The notes: a model not told the origin generated them from the sequence alone. Shown: positions 11,616 through 24,810, counted from the first letter of the stretch. The stretch: DNA of 64,000 nt from Turritopsis dohrnii (GCA_027922465.2 BQMF02000115.1:620001-684000); one strand, 5' to 3'. Numbers and translations are program-made.

Positions 11616-12545
11616 TATTGAGACCCAAATAGAGTGCAACGTTTAGGGAAAATTATCTCGGTAACCAATAGGGATAACTGACGTTTTTGGGGTCTGCAAT
11701 ACAGGCGGTGGGGTGATGAAAAATTTGGGCCAATTTTGACATCATCAAAATCTTTGATCGACGATATCTTTGTAACGGTTAGTGGTAGTGGAACGATCCC
11801 ATACATTTTTTTTATCAGTTTTTTGAGCTCTACAACATGGGCACACCTATCATTGCCAATTCCTTAATTTTATTTTTTGTGAAGTCAACGCAGGCTGAAC
11901 ATGGGCGGCGAGCGACGCCGCCTTTGGCACTAGCATTACAATATTTTGCAGGAATAAACTTTTGTAATTCAAGCCAAAACCGCAAAACTTTCTTCTTTTA
12001 AAGTATCAAACTGTCTAAAAATTTTGAAACAACTACTGTCCATAATTGTCGCAGTTATTCATATACTAGTATAGTATCTCTGATACTCTCTCTGATACTC
12101 TCTGAATTCTCTGCTCTTAAGACCTATATTTTAACCCATTTATCTTTAAGAATATATTTATTTGTTAATAGTCTAAATTATTGTTTTACCGAACTTAACT
12201 TCGAAAAGTATGGGTTAAAATCGCCTTTCCCGTGAACAATCCACGTGATGAAAATTTCAATTTAGGAATTGGAAACTGAAAATGTAACCATGTTGTAGAG
12301 CTCGAAAAACTGGTCAAAGAAATGTATGGGATCGTTTCGCTACGACTAACCGTTAGAGAAATATCGCTGATCAAAGATTTCAATGACGTCATATCCGCAG
12401 TACCAAATAAAATTTAGGCCCAAATGATGCGTCAACCCATCACCCGTATTGCTGACCCCAAAAAACGTCAGTTATCCCTATTAGTTCTCGAGATATTTCC
12501 CCAAAAATGTCGCGCTCGATTAGGGATGCAATGCAATGATTCCCC
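11616..12545. repeat. Two copies of an interspersed repeat in inverted orientation
   Basis: 11620-11885 and 12230-12540 are copies of one repeat in opposite orientations. Shared segments are AAAACGTCAGTTATCCCTAT, GATCAAAGATTT, TATGGGATCGTT and TTGTAGAGCTC. The left copy reads on the minus strand in that orientation and the right copy on the plus strand. Diverged pieces of the same repeat lie at 3830-3892, 4455-4560 and 54080-54275. No terminal repeats or coding potential were found, so the class is unknown. Confidence 0.7.
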
Positions 12546-15500
12546 ATGATGGATTAAAAAACTGACGTCACGACACATGCTACTATATCATAATCGTAAA
12601 AAAACGCACATGGCCTCACGAAAAATATGACCACGATTAAGAAGATTTTGACCGTAAAATTCAACAAAATTTATCACTTTCTAAAATAAAAGTGTGACAC
12701 ACACTCGCTATATATATAAGATGCGTCAAAAAAATTTAATTTTGTTTCAAAACATGGTTTCACATTTTAAAGATAATGAACTACTATATGTAGAGCTGTA
12801 CACACTTTTGTTCTAAAATAGGGCCATGTTGGGTTATTATGGAAGTATGAGAACTTGAATATTTTTTTCTTCACAGTTTTTTTCATTTTTTGATTCATAA
12901 TTTCTGTCTTCAAGCCATTTTCCATTATTAATTGGAAACATATTAGTAAACTATCAAATTTTCTTTGAGGATAATTGAGAGAAAAACTGAAATCAAAAAA
13001 ATTCAAAGTTACTCACTAAGTGAAATTAAATAAAAGTCCCTTTGTGATTTTGTCTTTAGCAACTTAATGATGATCATCAATACTTTTCTTTTTTATCTCA
13101 CTTCCAGATGTTACTTTTAATGACAATTGTTTTGCATAAAAATTAATAGGGAAAAAGTCTTTCATTGAATATAACTAATCAGAAATGACATGCAAATGAA
13201 CATATGTGCAAAAAGTATGTAAGGAGAAGAGGCATTAAGAGTATTCTTCAGTAGAACCTCTGCAACTAAAAAGTGGAAGGTTTTCAACTTAAGAATAACC
13301 TTACCACCACAACTGTGATTTTTTATTATTTGTAAATAAATTGATTGAAATGATGTAGCATAAAGTGCCCTTTGAATGTTCATTATGCGCTTTTCCCTTC
13401 TACCGGATGCTGCCCTTCCATTCTAGATTAGACTCTGACACATGTAATATTAGGCCATTAGTTATCTAATACTTCATTCAGTGTAACAAACTTAACAAAA
13501 ATAGTGTTGCGGAGTGCAGACATGTGTCAGCAAATGAAATAATGACATACAATGCGAATTTTTTTATAATGTACTAAAACGCGGATTTTAGAACAGACCT
13601 TTTTATAAATATTATGAAGTATTACACAACATTAACGAGACATTCTCTATTTATTTAATTTAAGTACATCAGGTGTGTTTGTTTCTTTTTTTCACTTTAT
13701 GCGAAGAATGAACTTTTTCATAAATCTTTCCACTGTTGTTTTGACAAATTTGATTTGAACATCTATTTACCATTTTGTTACAACGACGGTGGAGAGATTT
13801 ATGAAACCAGGGCAAAAATAAAATCTGATGATTTCTGAAATAGAAATAAGTAAATTGAAATGCGTAATAAAACACTATTCATGGCGAGGCAAATTTAAAG
13901 CATTTGTAATGTACATAACACTACAAATGATGTTCTTCTCCTATATTTCTTTAATTTTTTAGTTTTAGTTTTGTTTTGTTTTTTCAAATGCTTTAAGTTA
14001 TTTATTTATTTATTATTTTTTTTTAATTAGTCGCTCAATACAAGGTTTAAAAACCATTAATGTGTATTGAGGTACAAGGAGGAAAGGTGACGATGAACAT
14101 TACATTTAAAGTGTTAAAAATTACAATGAGAAGGGAAAACAGACTGGGGTAAAGAATTCCAAAGAGTGGAAGAGCGAGGAATGAAACTTTGTTGGTAAAA
14201 ATTTTTTGATGATTTTGGGATGCTGACAGTGTGATCATGGCAATTAGATGAATAACTTTGTATTTTCATGTGCATTATTTGTCCAAAAAATCATAATGCA
14301 GGCAGGTTACACTGAACAAAGTATTGAATAGCTAATGGTTCTTAGTAATGGTAACTCATTCTGTATATAGCTCAAAGGTATTTGAGCTTTCAAGACACCA
14401 AAGTGCCATTTTATGCAAGAAATTCCTTCATAGTCTTAAATAGTCTTGCTGTTTGAAACTGGTTAGTTTTGAGACAATATTGAGAGATTGTATCAAAGTG
14501 TTGTCTAAACAAACAAACTAATTGCCAGTGGACATTTTCACCAACCGTCTTATTGATAAGAAAATCCTGGTTTAATTCTGAAGATTATGATAGATATAGC
14601 CGTGGCTGCATGTGAGCATAGATTTTACAAAATGAATCTACAGAAAAAAAAACACATGAATCTCTGTGACAGATGTGACTCAGGACAATCCACAATTTCT
14701 TGAATTGGCCACTGCTACTAATTCTGGTTAAAGCTATTTAACCATAAAACTATTTTGTTTCATTTTGTATGAGTTTTGAGCTTATAAAATCATTTCATCT
14801 CAATGGTTCTTTGCGCCTTTTCTTTATTTCTTCCCCTAAATTGTTATCTATAGTCCCCTACCTGTTACCATATATGATAACAGATAGTATCTGTTTACTT
14901 GAGAAGAAGTTCTGGGAATAAGGTTGTCTGTTCAGCTGTTTTGAATTATCCAAAATTGGCTTTAATTAATAAACACAAATGAGAAAAATATATACAAGTA
15001 ATGAATATAAATATATAGCTTGAAAGCACTTTCACGAAGTAAGAGGAGAGAGGTTTTTGTGGTGAAAACATCCACAAAAATCATATACACAATAGCAAGT
15101 ACATTAATGTACCACTCTTTTGGTACACTGGTAACAAAAATATGATGTTTCAAGTGTGCTGTCTCTGTTAGGTTGTTGTTATTTTGTTGTATTAAAACTG
15201 GAGCTCTCGAAAGCCATCATAAGAACAAATGACCAATGTAAATTATAAAATAGTGATGATAATGGTATAATTAAATACCAAAAAGCAAGCAGACAATGCA
15301 CAATATACAACAACCACACAGACATTAGTAGACATAACAATAGACTTAGAAAAGAAAAGAGAAATCACACTTTCTTTTTTTTGGCTAGCTAAGATGAGCA
15401 CATTTCGAAGGAATATGGGAATCAAACGAATTACGTAATGGTCTTTTAATTCAAAATCACAGCATATAGGGAATATTTTTAATTACATGAAGTAGAAAAC

Positions 15501-15766
15501 AAAAGACAATGAAAATAAATCTTGCCTGCCATACTATTATTACTTGCATTTTGTAACCGCCATTATGTTTACTGACAGGGCGCTATAAAGTAGCAGTATG
15601 ATGTAGCGGCTGTGAAATGAAGGTGAAAAGTAGCAAAGCTGAGAGAAAAAAAACAAAATTCCAATTCTAAATTGTCACATTTAGTGTAATAAATAAACTG
15701 GACGCACTAGTATCGCAATTTCTAATCTAAAACCTTGCTGCGTTTTGTAATCCACCATGTCACACT
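12546..15766. other. Intergenic AT-rich stretch without recognised features
   Basis: About 3.2 kb in which every open frame is short and low in complexity on both strands. No splice-phased exon pair, tRNA or clear repeat ends were noted. 13990-14025 holds a short TTTA-rich tract. Confidence 0.55.
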
Positions 15767-15809
15767 TTGTATATTCCGTCTAGTCATTATCAAATTGTTT
15801 ATTCTCCAA

Positions 15810-16012
15810 TAATACGGTATTACTTTTACGGTATGACGGTATTAGGCCTCTTTTTGTCCGGTATAACGGTATTTGGCGAAAGAAATGACGGGATTACGGT
15901 ATTTCATCTTCTGCCGGTGACGGTAAATCTCCCGTTTCTTTGTGTATTTTGAGTTTTTTTTTAGTATTTCGGTATTTATGTACAAAAAATCCGGTATTTC
16001 GGTATGGGGTAG
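15810..16012. repeat. CGGTAT-rich degenerate minisatellite
   Basis: Irregular tandem repetition of ACGGTATTACGGTAT-like units with variants TCCGGTATTTCGG and GACGGTATTAGG. The same motif (TATGACGGTATTTGAC, TATGACGGTATTAGAG) recurs at 17845-17905. Unit spacing is irregular, which suggests decay from a simple array or the subterminal part of a mobile element. Confidence 0.6.
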
Positions 16013-16546
16013 TTTGTCATATACACGTGATCATGATATAATGTCGATATTTTGAATAGTGCGCGAGTTTTCAACATTGTTGTTGGTGCAATACTTCGAA
16101 TGTTTTTTATTTTATTTTTTTGTTGTCGCGTCAAAAAGAACTTTTTATGTCTGCTAAAATAGTTGTTCTTCTATTCTACGCAATTCTAGCAACTAGTCAG
16201 TTTATATATTGTAGATAAGGGGCAATAGAGGGTGTTAGAAAGATTTATCTTTGCATTTGTTTTATAATATAAAAATTAATTCACACATCAGAAGAACTGT
16301 GTTCAAAACAAGTGAGTGAGTGAAGTGTTCTGTGTCCAACCAGTTAAAAATTACCATATTAAAAACTGCGGCGCTCTATTTTATAAAGCTGGTTGATTCC
16401 GGCAAATCTTTTATCAGGGAGCGTTCAACTTCCGGGTAAAAATTGATGAGAATTCTAAAAAAGACCTCAAGGAGCTGAAGTTATCAAGTAAGGTCATTTT
16501 TTTAATGGTTTAATGACACTCAAATCAAATCAAAGAAGAAAAGCAA

Positions 16547-16855
16547 CTGGTAGCCTTGTGGTAGAGTGCTCGCTTCCTGTTCGGGAGGTCGCAGGTTCAA
16601 TCCCCGACCGAGTCATGCCAGCGGCTATAACAGTGTGAATCACTCCTCTCTGCTTAGCACTCAGCAAGAGAGTAGGAATGATGTCTAGGGTGGTTGTCTA
16701 GTTGAGTGGTTTCTGTCATTACAGCTTCCGTAGCCCAAATGGGGGCTTTGCATGCTCTAGGACCTCCTTCGCAGGACCCTATTGATAACAGTACCTTAAG
16801 GAACTGAAGAGGCTATCCTGGGTAAACATTCGTAAATAAATAAATAAATAAATAT
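16547..16855 (+). mobile_element. tRNA-derived SINE, family A, full-length copy
   Basis: The tRNA-like head has a box A-like TAGCCTTGTGGTAGAG and a box B GGTTCAATCCC, consistent with an internal RNA polymerase III promoter. A body of about 230 bp follows (AACAGTGTGAATCACTCC, AGTACCTTAAGGAACTGA), and the 3' end is CATTCGTAAATAAATAAATA repeats. A second copy at 29037-29336 agrees along the whole length, which fixes both ends. It lies in intergenic DNA, and I could not define a target-site duplication here. It is not a functional tRNA gene: there is no foldable acceptor stem. Confidence 0.9.
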
Positions 16856-17479
16856 AAACCTATTAGCATCATTTGTAGGAATGGTTCTATGGTCGTTTCC
16901 GACTTTCCATAGCATTTTGCCAGATGTATTCTTTGTTGACCTCATAGTTTATTACAGTACTTTTTTTATAAATGTTTCAACTTACGAGCATGCAGTAAGT
17001 TAGTCGTCTTTGAGCGAGTCCTGTCAACGTTATAGAAATAGTTTCCATTGTCAGAATTCTGGCTGTACCATAACACTTCTGAACGAAGGTGCTTTTTACT
17101 TGTATTGACACATTTTTTTGTATTTCAAGCTAACGGTATAGCTGTTTTAAGCTGAGTTTTACTACTTAACCAAATTTTGTCATATTCCTTTTTATTATAT
17201 TCAATGAACTTAAGAAGTTTTCGAGATAAGCAAGATTTTCCTAAACAATTTGCGTTTTTCACAACATTTCACACTCAGTAAAATGAAAATTTTTACTGAG
17301 AATTATTCTCAGTAATCGATTTAGATGTCATTCTGGATGTCACTCTGGAAACCAAAATTTTTTTCGTCGCCCAACCATAGTTTTAGGCAAATGATTTTTT
17401 TTAGCCCCCACCCCCTCACTTTGAAATCCATGGCGGGGGCCCTCCTTTTAAAATCAGATTAAATTTGAGTGAAAATTAA

Positions 17480-17960
17480 TAACTACAATGGAATCTGTAA
17501 AGCGGACACACCCTATAAAGCGGACATCAGGCGGACTATGTTGTTCGGAACGGATTGATTTTAGATCAAACTCTCATAGAAAAAATTTCTATAAAGCGGA
17601 CAATCATAAAGCGGACACTTGTTAAAGCGGACACTTTTTTCTGCACCAAACATTTCCTTTGTAAGCACTCTCTATAAGGCGGACACTTGCAAAAATAAAT
17701 TGACAACAATTTCAAAATACGCTGATTTCGACAAAAACGTCCAAGGATCTGAGCCAAATTTCAATGAATTTGAGATCGATTGGCGAGTTCGAGCTAGAGA
17801 GAGTAATCTGGCAGGCGAAGAAAATTCCGACGGTGACGAGAGAGGTATGACGGTATTTGACCCAAAATTGTGACGGCATATATGACGGTATTAGAGACCC
17901 CTGAAACCCCCGCCCCATAATAGACCTAAAGCGGACCTGAGCTGGAAACACGAGCCCGCA
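17480..17960. mobile_element. Diverged GCGGACA-rich repeat, possibly pogo/Tigger-like
   Basis: 17488-17700 contains repeated TAAAGCGGACA motifs (TGTAAAGCGGACACACC, TATAAAGCGGACATC, CATAAAGCGGACACTTG, TAAGGCGGACACTTG). The start ACAATGGAATCTGTAAAG resembles the CAGTGGAACCTCTAATA terminus of the elements at 46730 and 28333. A matching right end was not found; 17930-17940 has CTAAAGCGGACC in direct orientation. It is probably an old element. Confidence 0.45.
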
Positions 17961-18937
17961 CGGTTAATAGCCTTCAAGTTTTCCTTCAAATTAAGCTCAA
18001 ATTTCAACACACGGAGACTAACAAGGCTGCTTTGACTTGAATCAGAGGGGCCTAGTATTGAACTTTACAGCTAACACTCGAAACATGGTTATTTGGCAGG
18101 AGAGCTAGTACTTGAAATTTTGTGTGCAAGCAACAACTTCATACAATTGTTCGAGCGGGCCCAAATTTGACCCTGATGGTGTCACTATGACGACATAACT
18201 CACATTCGAAGTAAGGTTTCCTTGTAAGAATGTCACATTTCCAAAATTGGTATGGCTGTGAGAGAACTCCATGCAGGTGGTTCTGGTGGTTGGACCAAAT
18301 GTGACACGGTAGTGTGATGACGGCGTCCCGATGATGGCTAAATGTAGCAGATATTTTATAGATATTTTTCTATGTGTAAGTATGCTCTTGAAACTTGATG
18401 TGACGTTTCTATCCAGGCGGACGAAATTGCTATTGGTGACGTTATCCAATGTACGTCTTACTTTCTCGATTAGTGTACTCTCCAACAATAGCCAAATTTT
18501 ATTCAATAAAAAATGTTCACTACGAAGGACAAAAGGTTAGTCTTGTGACGTCGACTATTTCTCCCCCAACTTTATATACGCATTTGCCCATCTTATTATA
18601 ATTCCAATTATCTTTACCTATATCTTGTGCTACTCTCTGTTAGTAAAATATGGACAGGGAAGGTACCAAAACATTGTGTCAACCATGCTTTTTGTAACCT
18701 TCAATAACCTTCACACACTTCCATGTAAAGTCTCAAAAGATTAGTCATAAAAAAATATTCGAAAGAAATATAATCAAAGTTATGAAAACTTTATCTAAGG
18801 ACTTGAAGTCAAGGGTGCTGTAAAATATATAGAATAGTTTTATTTTGTGAATGACCTATTTTGAAATTTATCAGTAGGTTTTTCAGTTGGTTACTACTGA
18901 CGCCTAGACTTTCATGGTAAGCGGAAATTAGACAACC

Positions 18938-19168
18938 TCGACCCCAGGGTCTCTTGCCTTTTCGACATTTTCGATAAGGCAAGAGACTCTGGGTTCGAGG
19001 TTGGAAATTAGGCTAATTTCTTTTCCTGGGTGTATAATATCAGATAAAGCGCTATTTCCTAACACTGTTAAAAGTTGAATTCTGAACAATCGTGAAATAC
19101 GGGAGTTATAGCACGGCGGTGGAAATTACATTGCTGTTATATTCCTATTAACAATCTGGGAACGAGGT
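18938..19168. mobile_element. Small foldback/MITE-like element with CAACCTCG ends
   Basis: The left end CAACCTCGACCCCAGGGTCT continues to CTTGCCTT and is mirrored after a 16-bp spacer by AAGGCAAGAGACTCTGGG then TTCGAGGTTG (to about 19003), making a strong hairpin with two mismatches in about 28 bp. A further inverted end, CTGGGAACGAGGTTG, lies at 19154-19168. The hairpin could be the left part of a larger foldback element ending at 19168, or one end tandemly inverted. No coding frame is present. Confidence 0.6.
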
Positions 19169-19169
19169 T

Positions 19170-20560
19170 GTGCAATTAGCTATTCCAAGGTATCAGCTTT
19201 AAATCTAAACATGTGACCTGTGATTTCATTAACACGCTATCGTTAATTGATTTTTTTTTCTTATATGATTTTCGGACCATTGGCTTATCAGAAATTTTTG
19301 TAATTTGATCAAACTCAAAGCATGTCATTCGCTTTGTCATGACTCTCGTATTTCGTAACATGGTGTCGTCTATACACAACAGACGATACATAACTTTACC
19401 GTACATCAATCATTGTTATGTAAAGACAGTTTAAATAAATGCTCGTTTTATAAAAATTTCAATAAAAAGCGTTATCTGTTACCTCCTGATTTCGTAAAAT
19501 TTTATAAAATTTATTGTTTTTTCCTTGTATTTTCCTTATACTTTTAAGCTTGATTCAATTTAAGAAGGGGTACTAAAATATTTAATCCTTCAATTTATTG
19601 CCTGCGAAATCTTCCATGTTTTAATTCATCATTTTTACAGTATTTGAAGAAGAAGGCATTCAAGAGAAGTCAACGTACAGCGGCTATGTGTGTGTATTAC
19701 TCTTTCAAGAACTTAATTAATTAAGAAACTTGAAGTCCTGCTTATGTAAGATTTTATAGATTTTATTTTCTGATTAAAATGTTCTTAAACAAGTTTTTTC
19801 CATCGTAAAACATTTTGTCGTGCAAACTAAAGATTACAGACAAAGGCATAAAGGTAAAATGTTGAAAGTTTTGTTCTCGTATAGAAGTCAGACATTTTTC
19901 TTTTAAAACTTTCGTACAATCAAAACATGATTGAGAAGGCTTAACGAGGGTCAATAAATATGGAGGTTCCAGTACTTTCTGAACAAATACTTCAAGCATC
20001 TTTCAGGGAGGTTTATCTCCAGGTTACTTGCTTTTCAAACCTTGTGTGCAACTTGCAACTTAAGCACTTCCACCAGCAGAATTGTGCGATATACGCATAA
20101 TGACTTCCCTATCGTTATTCAATTGTAAATCCAGACACCCCCTGAGATGGGTAAGTTTTCTCTATTTAGACTTAGTGATGTCTGTCCCCCCCAAAATTAA
20201 CGACCAATTTATTTCCTCGTTAAAAGCGCTCAGCTTTTAAAAATCTCCTAAATCTCAAATCTCCTAAGCATCGTCTATAAGCGATAAATACAAGATGAAT
20301 CTCTAGTGGCCAGCCACTTAGTTTAAAAGTAGAAGGCAGGTTGTTAAACACAACCACTACAGATGGAATTAAAACTCTGTGTTAACTTAAAGTATATAAA
20401 AGTATTGGTTAAAAATATCAGAACCAAAACCAAGTATTTGAAATATTGAAGAGTTGCAGTGAATGACCAACTTAATTTATTACTCTCATTTTTATGTTAA
20501 AGTGTAAAACGAAACAAGCACCATCTGTCTTTCACAGCCTTTACGCGCACTCAAACCCCA
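19170..20560. other. Intergenic AT-rich stretch
   Basis: No gene or well-bounded repeat recognised. Open frames on the minus strand at 19176-19409 and 19763-19999 lack family motifs and are not supported by splice-phase partners. Confidence 0.5.
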
Positions 20561-20577
20561 AAACAAAATATATATAA

Positions 20578-21105
20578 CTCGAATATTATAACTCGAAATG
20601 CAAGATTTTTGTTTAAACCTAATGTTCAAAAATAAGCCCAGTCAATTTTGTATTTCATATTGTGGACCACACTTGTGGAATGTTCTTGGTTCATCATCAA
20701 ATTTTCTTTCAGATATTGAATGTGTTCCTCACTACTTCAAGAAGTTAAAAAACAGTCAAATTTGAAAACATCCCTCACTATTTTTAATCAAGCTTCTTTT
20801 AAAGTCAAAAACTAGCTATAGACTTATCTTTTTTTAAATTTTGATAAAATTGTATATAACATTGTAACATTTACGCTGTACACAGTCACTCGGTTCTCGA
20901 CGATAACATCATTTATGATGATCTTTTCTATTAGTTTTCCCTGCGCTAACTTGAAACACAACATACAAGGACGATCTATATTAATTTACGTAATCAATCT
21001 TATATATCTACTATGTATGTAAGAAAAACTATAATTTAATTGAAAATTTATACAGTTATGGACTTGTAATGTTTCTTAACTAAAAATATATCAATCAATC
21101 AATTA
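20578..21105 (+). mobile_element. 3' end of a LINE (CR1/L2/Jockey-type): last codons of reverse transcriptase plus 3' UTR
   Basis: 20640-20765 encodes QFCISYCGPHLWNVL followed by HYFKKLKN and a stop. This matches the usual last block of CR1/L2-like LINE ORF2, with the S.x.GPxLWN.L pattern and then a basic FKKxLK tail. Just upstream, in another frame, is an NTRNARFL-like piece, which implies a frameshift. After the stop comes about 330 bp of AT-rich 3' UTR and a short TCAA tandem tail (ATATCAATCAATCAATT). It is a 5'-truncated, non-functional copy. Confidence 0.7.
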
Positions 21106-23133
21106 TACCGGGCGGAAACAACAAGAGTTAACCTTATGCAGGGAATTTCACAGTTTCTTTAATGATGAGAATAAGGAGATGATAGAACATCACAACATAG
21201 AACATGATGACTTTTCACTATTTCAAAGTTAATGCTTCAGAAAACTAGTTTATTATCTAGCGTATTCCCAAAACGTATTGAAGGGATTTTTCTCTCCCGG
21301 AAAAGTGCGCCCTCTCATCACCACCCAATTTTCAACATAATAATAACAATACCCACATTTATTTCCAGACCCTTCTAGTTTCAAATAGCATGATGAGAAT
21401 GCAATCGGCTAGGTAATAATTATAGTGAAAAAGGAACATGGTAGATAATGGAAGGAAAAAACAGAAAATAATTTTTTTACTGAAAAAGAAAGTGTTTTAC
21501 TGTGTATACATGCTTCTCGGGAAATTGAATACATTCTGAATGTTTCAATTCCTGTTGCGATGGTGCACGCAGAAAAGGGGAGCATGTCAGAAGAGAGGAT
21601 TCACATTATGATTTACAAGAAGGAGAAACTTTTGTCCATAACTCTTCTAGATCTAGTGCAAGAAGAACAAAATGCAAGCAAAATTTATATTATTATATAT
21701 TTGCTTGTTCTTCTTTTTCATCTTTATTTCCAATAGAGCTTTCACAGATATTTATGTTAGGCAGTTGAAACATTATTGAATAATAACAATTAATTTTGAG
21801 ATTTTATCAAAAATGGAGATTTGTCTGATTTGAACAGGATCAATTTGAGGTATTAAATAGTTGTTTTTTGCACTCCGCATGTTTTTGATTTATGCCAAAC
21901 CAAACAGTCAGTAATGAAGACTTATGAATTCATTTTCTCTTGATTTTTTCATGGAGTCAGTTTTTATGTCAATATGAATGATACCTTTTTTAATAAATTT
22001 TGAGAATTCAAACAGATGGTTAGAGGACACACATAGAGGAAATAAGTGCACACCATTTCACATCTATCAATAATTTACATGATTGATCAATTAAGGTGTG
22101 TGATGACCATACATCTGCTAATTTTCTTACGACCGAGGCCTGTTAGTCCTACTTTTACATTTGTTTCTACTACATTACAAACTATAGTTTGCAAGAGATA
22201 AATTGTGTTCCTAAACAAAATTATTTGCTAGTGCAGGTTCCAAAGTAAGACAAAATTGGGTTAAAATTTGAAACTGTGTTCTCTAAAGTTGCACTGGTTT
22301 TTATTTTTAAAACAGTATAAATGTTTGTGAGAAAAAGTTAGGTCTGACCAACAAGATCTTCCAAAAAAGTTACAATAGTTGTCAAACTGAATTGGCAAAT
22401 AGCACTTTTGACATTCTAGTTCAGTTTAGACTTACAATCTCCCTGTCCATGTTGATGCTCAAATCTCACTGTTAATCTGTCAATCTCAAATATTTTCTCC
22501 AGGCATCAGTTTGCTATGCAACAAAAGTTTACTAAATGTCAGTATTAATTTTAAGTTTGATCTTTCTTTTTTTGGAATCCTCTTGTTGCTATTATAAATT
22601 TTGTGAATTTTTGAAACACGTTACAGTACTCTTCAAATAAGTCAAGAAATCCCAAATATAATATTTTGATAAACCAGCTTTTTAATTTCTGATTTGAACT
22701 CACGCACAAAAAATTCAAACACTTGAAGTATTATGAATTGTATGTTGTTTAATCAACTGATTAAAATTTCCTTATTTTAAGAATTTTGTTGAAAAAAAGA
22801 CTTCCTTTAATTAACTTCTATATCTGCCATTTTAGTTATAATTTATTTAGTTTCAAATTGTCATGTTTTTAAAAGCACATAGTACAAATACAGACATATA
22901 AGTCTTTCAAATCAGGAAATCTGACTTCCGTTGGTGGTGATAAGAATTTTTAAACTTATATAGCTACATTATGTAATGATTGCTCATGTTTTCATAAATA
23001 TTGACTTACATGAATCTAAATATTACAGTTTCAAGTATATAGTATATTGTAAAATGTATATATAGTAAAACTTTACTGCTATGATTTAATTTCAGAAAAT
23101 ATAAGTTAAATTAAATTTAGCCATCATATAGAT
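21106..23133. other. Intergenic AT-rich flank upstream of the MARCH gene
   Basis: No coding region recognised. 22126-22142 carries a lone transposon end, CTTACGACCGAGGCCTG, related to the TIR of the element at 8525-9366; no left partner was found. The sequence just before 23134 contains AT-rich tracts, but I cannot point to a specific core promoter. Confidence 0.5.
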
Positions 23134-24810
23134 ATGCCATTACAGCAAGTTACAATCTCTCCGATTACTGGTTTACTGGAGACAGTAGAGCAAGATGAAT
23201 GCAAAGTAGGTGAAAAATTCTTCCCACTGTATTAAAACTATGATTTTCTAGGTTGTAAAGTAAAAATTTAATATCCTCATTGCTTTCCAAACATCAACTC
23301 CAAATATTAAAAAAAAATTATTTATCCAGTGAAATTGTTTCTGGTTTACAAGTGATGTCCTCACATACATACTTCACATACATTTCACATACTTTTTTCA
23401 GCCCAGTCCAAGTTTACTATCTTCATATTTTGTATGTGCAAGAATGCATGCGAATGTATCATGTAAATAGAAAGGGAAGAAATGCACAAGTTTTACCAGA
23501 TATATTTCTACTGATTTTCATTATAATCCTACATATTTCAGAGTAAGCCATTACGAAATGTCACTGACTAAATGAGTTTCAATTCCTTGCACTTCCATCC
23601 ATAACAGTTGCTTTTATCTGACTATCACAATAAGTGGATGAATCTGTATGACGGCCAGTGTACAGTCTTTCATTAACATAAGTCTTGGATAAAAAAAATT
23701 TTTAATACTCATTCTTTTAGAGGATGGATGAAAAAAGTATTGGATCACCAACTAATATGAGGAGCCCGTCAACTAACTCAATCATCTCCAGTGCTGGAAA
23801 CATCTGCAAGATTTGTCACTGTGAGACGGAAAAGGATGATGCGTTAATCTCACCTTGTTACTGCTCAGGGACTCTTCTCTATGTTCATCAAGGCTGTGTA
23901 CAGAAATGGATCAAGGCTACTGATGCGAAGGCGTGTGAACTTTGTCAATATGAATATAAGATTGATTCAACAGTCAAGCCCGTCAATAAGGTTTGCTCCT
24001 GATTATTTTTTTCCATCTTGCATTCTTCATGGCTTAGCATTTTCTTTTGTCTCTTTAAGCAACTGGTATTGTGATCTGATATATCCTTTTTTATTCTTTT
24101 TCTTTACGAGGGCAAAACAAAAATGTACGAGAAATCATAATACTTTTAATTTTTTCCTCTCGATTTTTGAAATTACCAACAAAATGTTTTTTCAAAACAT
24201 TCATGTTTTACTCACGCCTCTACTCTTTTGAGGCAAAAGAGATGTATTCCAAGTAAAAACTGTTTTGTTTTGCCAAGAAGCGTCACTGTTTCTTCAATCG
24301 TGAATTCCTTAAAAAAAAATTCGTAAAAAGCAAAACCATTTTAAAAAAAACTCTGAGGTTCCGTGAGTAAGTTATTCATTCTTTATTCTAAACGTTTTCG
24401 TAACATTCAGTAGCGGTCGAGTGACTTTGGTGACTCTCTTCTTTCGACATGTTTGTTTTTAGTGGAAAGCTCTGGAACTGTCGCATAGTGAACGTCGGAA
24501 AATTTTATGCTCGGTGGCATTTCATATCATAGCTGTCACATGCATTATATGGTCACTCTGGGTCCTAATAGATCGAACTGCGGAAGAAGTTCAAGATGGA
24601 AATTTAAAATGGCCATTTTGGACCAAACTAATCGTAGTTGCCATTGGTTTCGTTGGTGGAGTTGTTTTCATGTATGTGCAGTGTCGAGTGTACGTGCATC
24701 TATGCCGTCGCTTAAGAGCATTCAACCGTGTAATTTTCGTCAAAAGTGTTTTGGATGAAGAACGGCATCTTCATAAAGCTCAAACGTTAGAAGATGAAAC
24801 GAATGTGTGA
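23134..24810 (+). CDS. MARCHF8: MARCHF1/8-type membrane-associated RING-CH E3 ubiquitin ligase (3 exons, 229 aa)
   Basis: Vertebrate homologues ubiquitinate and down-regulate surface receptors from endosomal membranes. Exons 23134-23205, 23721-23990 and 24463-24810 join in phase 0, with donors GTAGGT and GTTTGC and acceptors TTTTAG and TTTTTAG. The first exon encodes [11 protein letters not shown], like the MPLHQIS start of vertebrate MARCHF1/8, which supports the ATG at 23134. A C4HC3 RING-CH domain occupies about residues 52-103: C53, C56, C70, C72, H80, C83, C96 and C99. Two membrane segments follow at about 129-150 and 167-190, separated by [10 protein letters not shown] and WPFWTKL, which are highly conserved in MARCHF1/8. 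The C-terminal tail is short (about 37 residues) and lacks the long cytoplasmic tail of vertebrate paralogues. It could equally be called MARCHF1; an ancestral pro-orthologue is likely. It is convergent with the K2P gene, about 1.2 kb away. Confidence 0.94.

Noticed and set aside
16547..16620. Possible tRNA gene (box A and box B present)
   Set aside because: No acceptor stem can be formed and the sequence continues into a repeated body with an AAAT tail, with a second copy at 29037; it is a SINE head.
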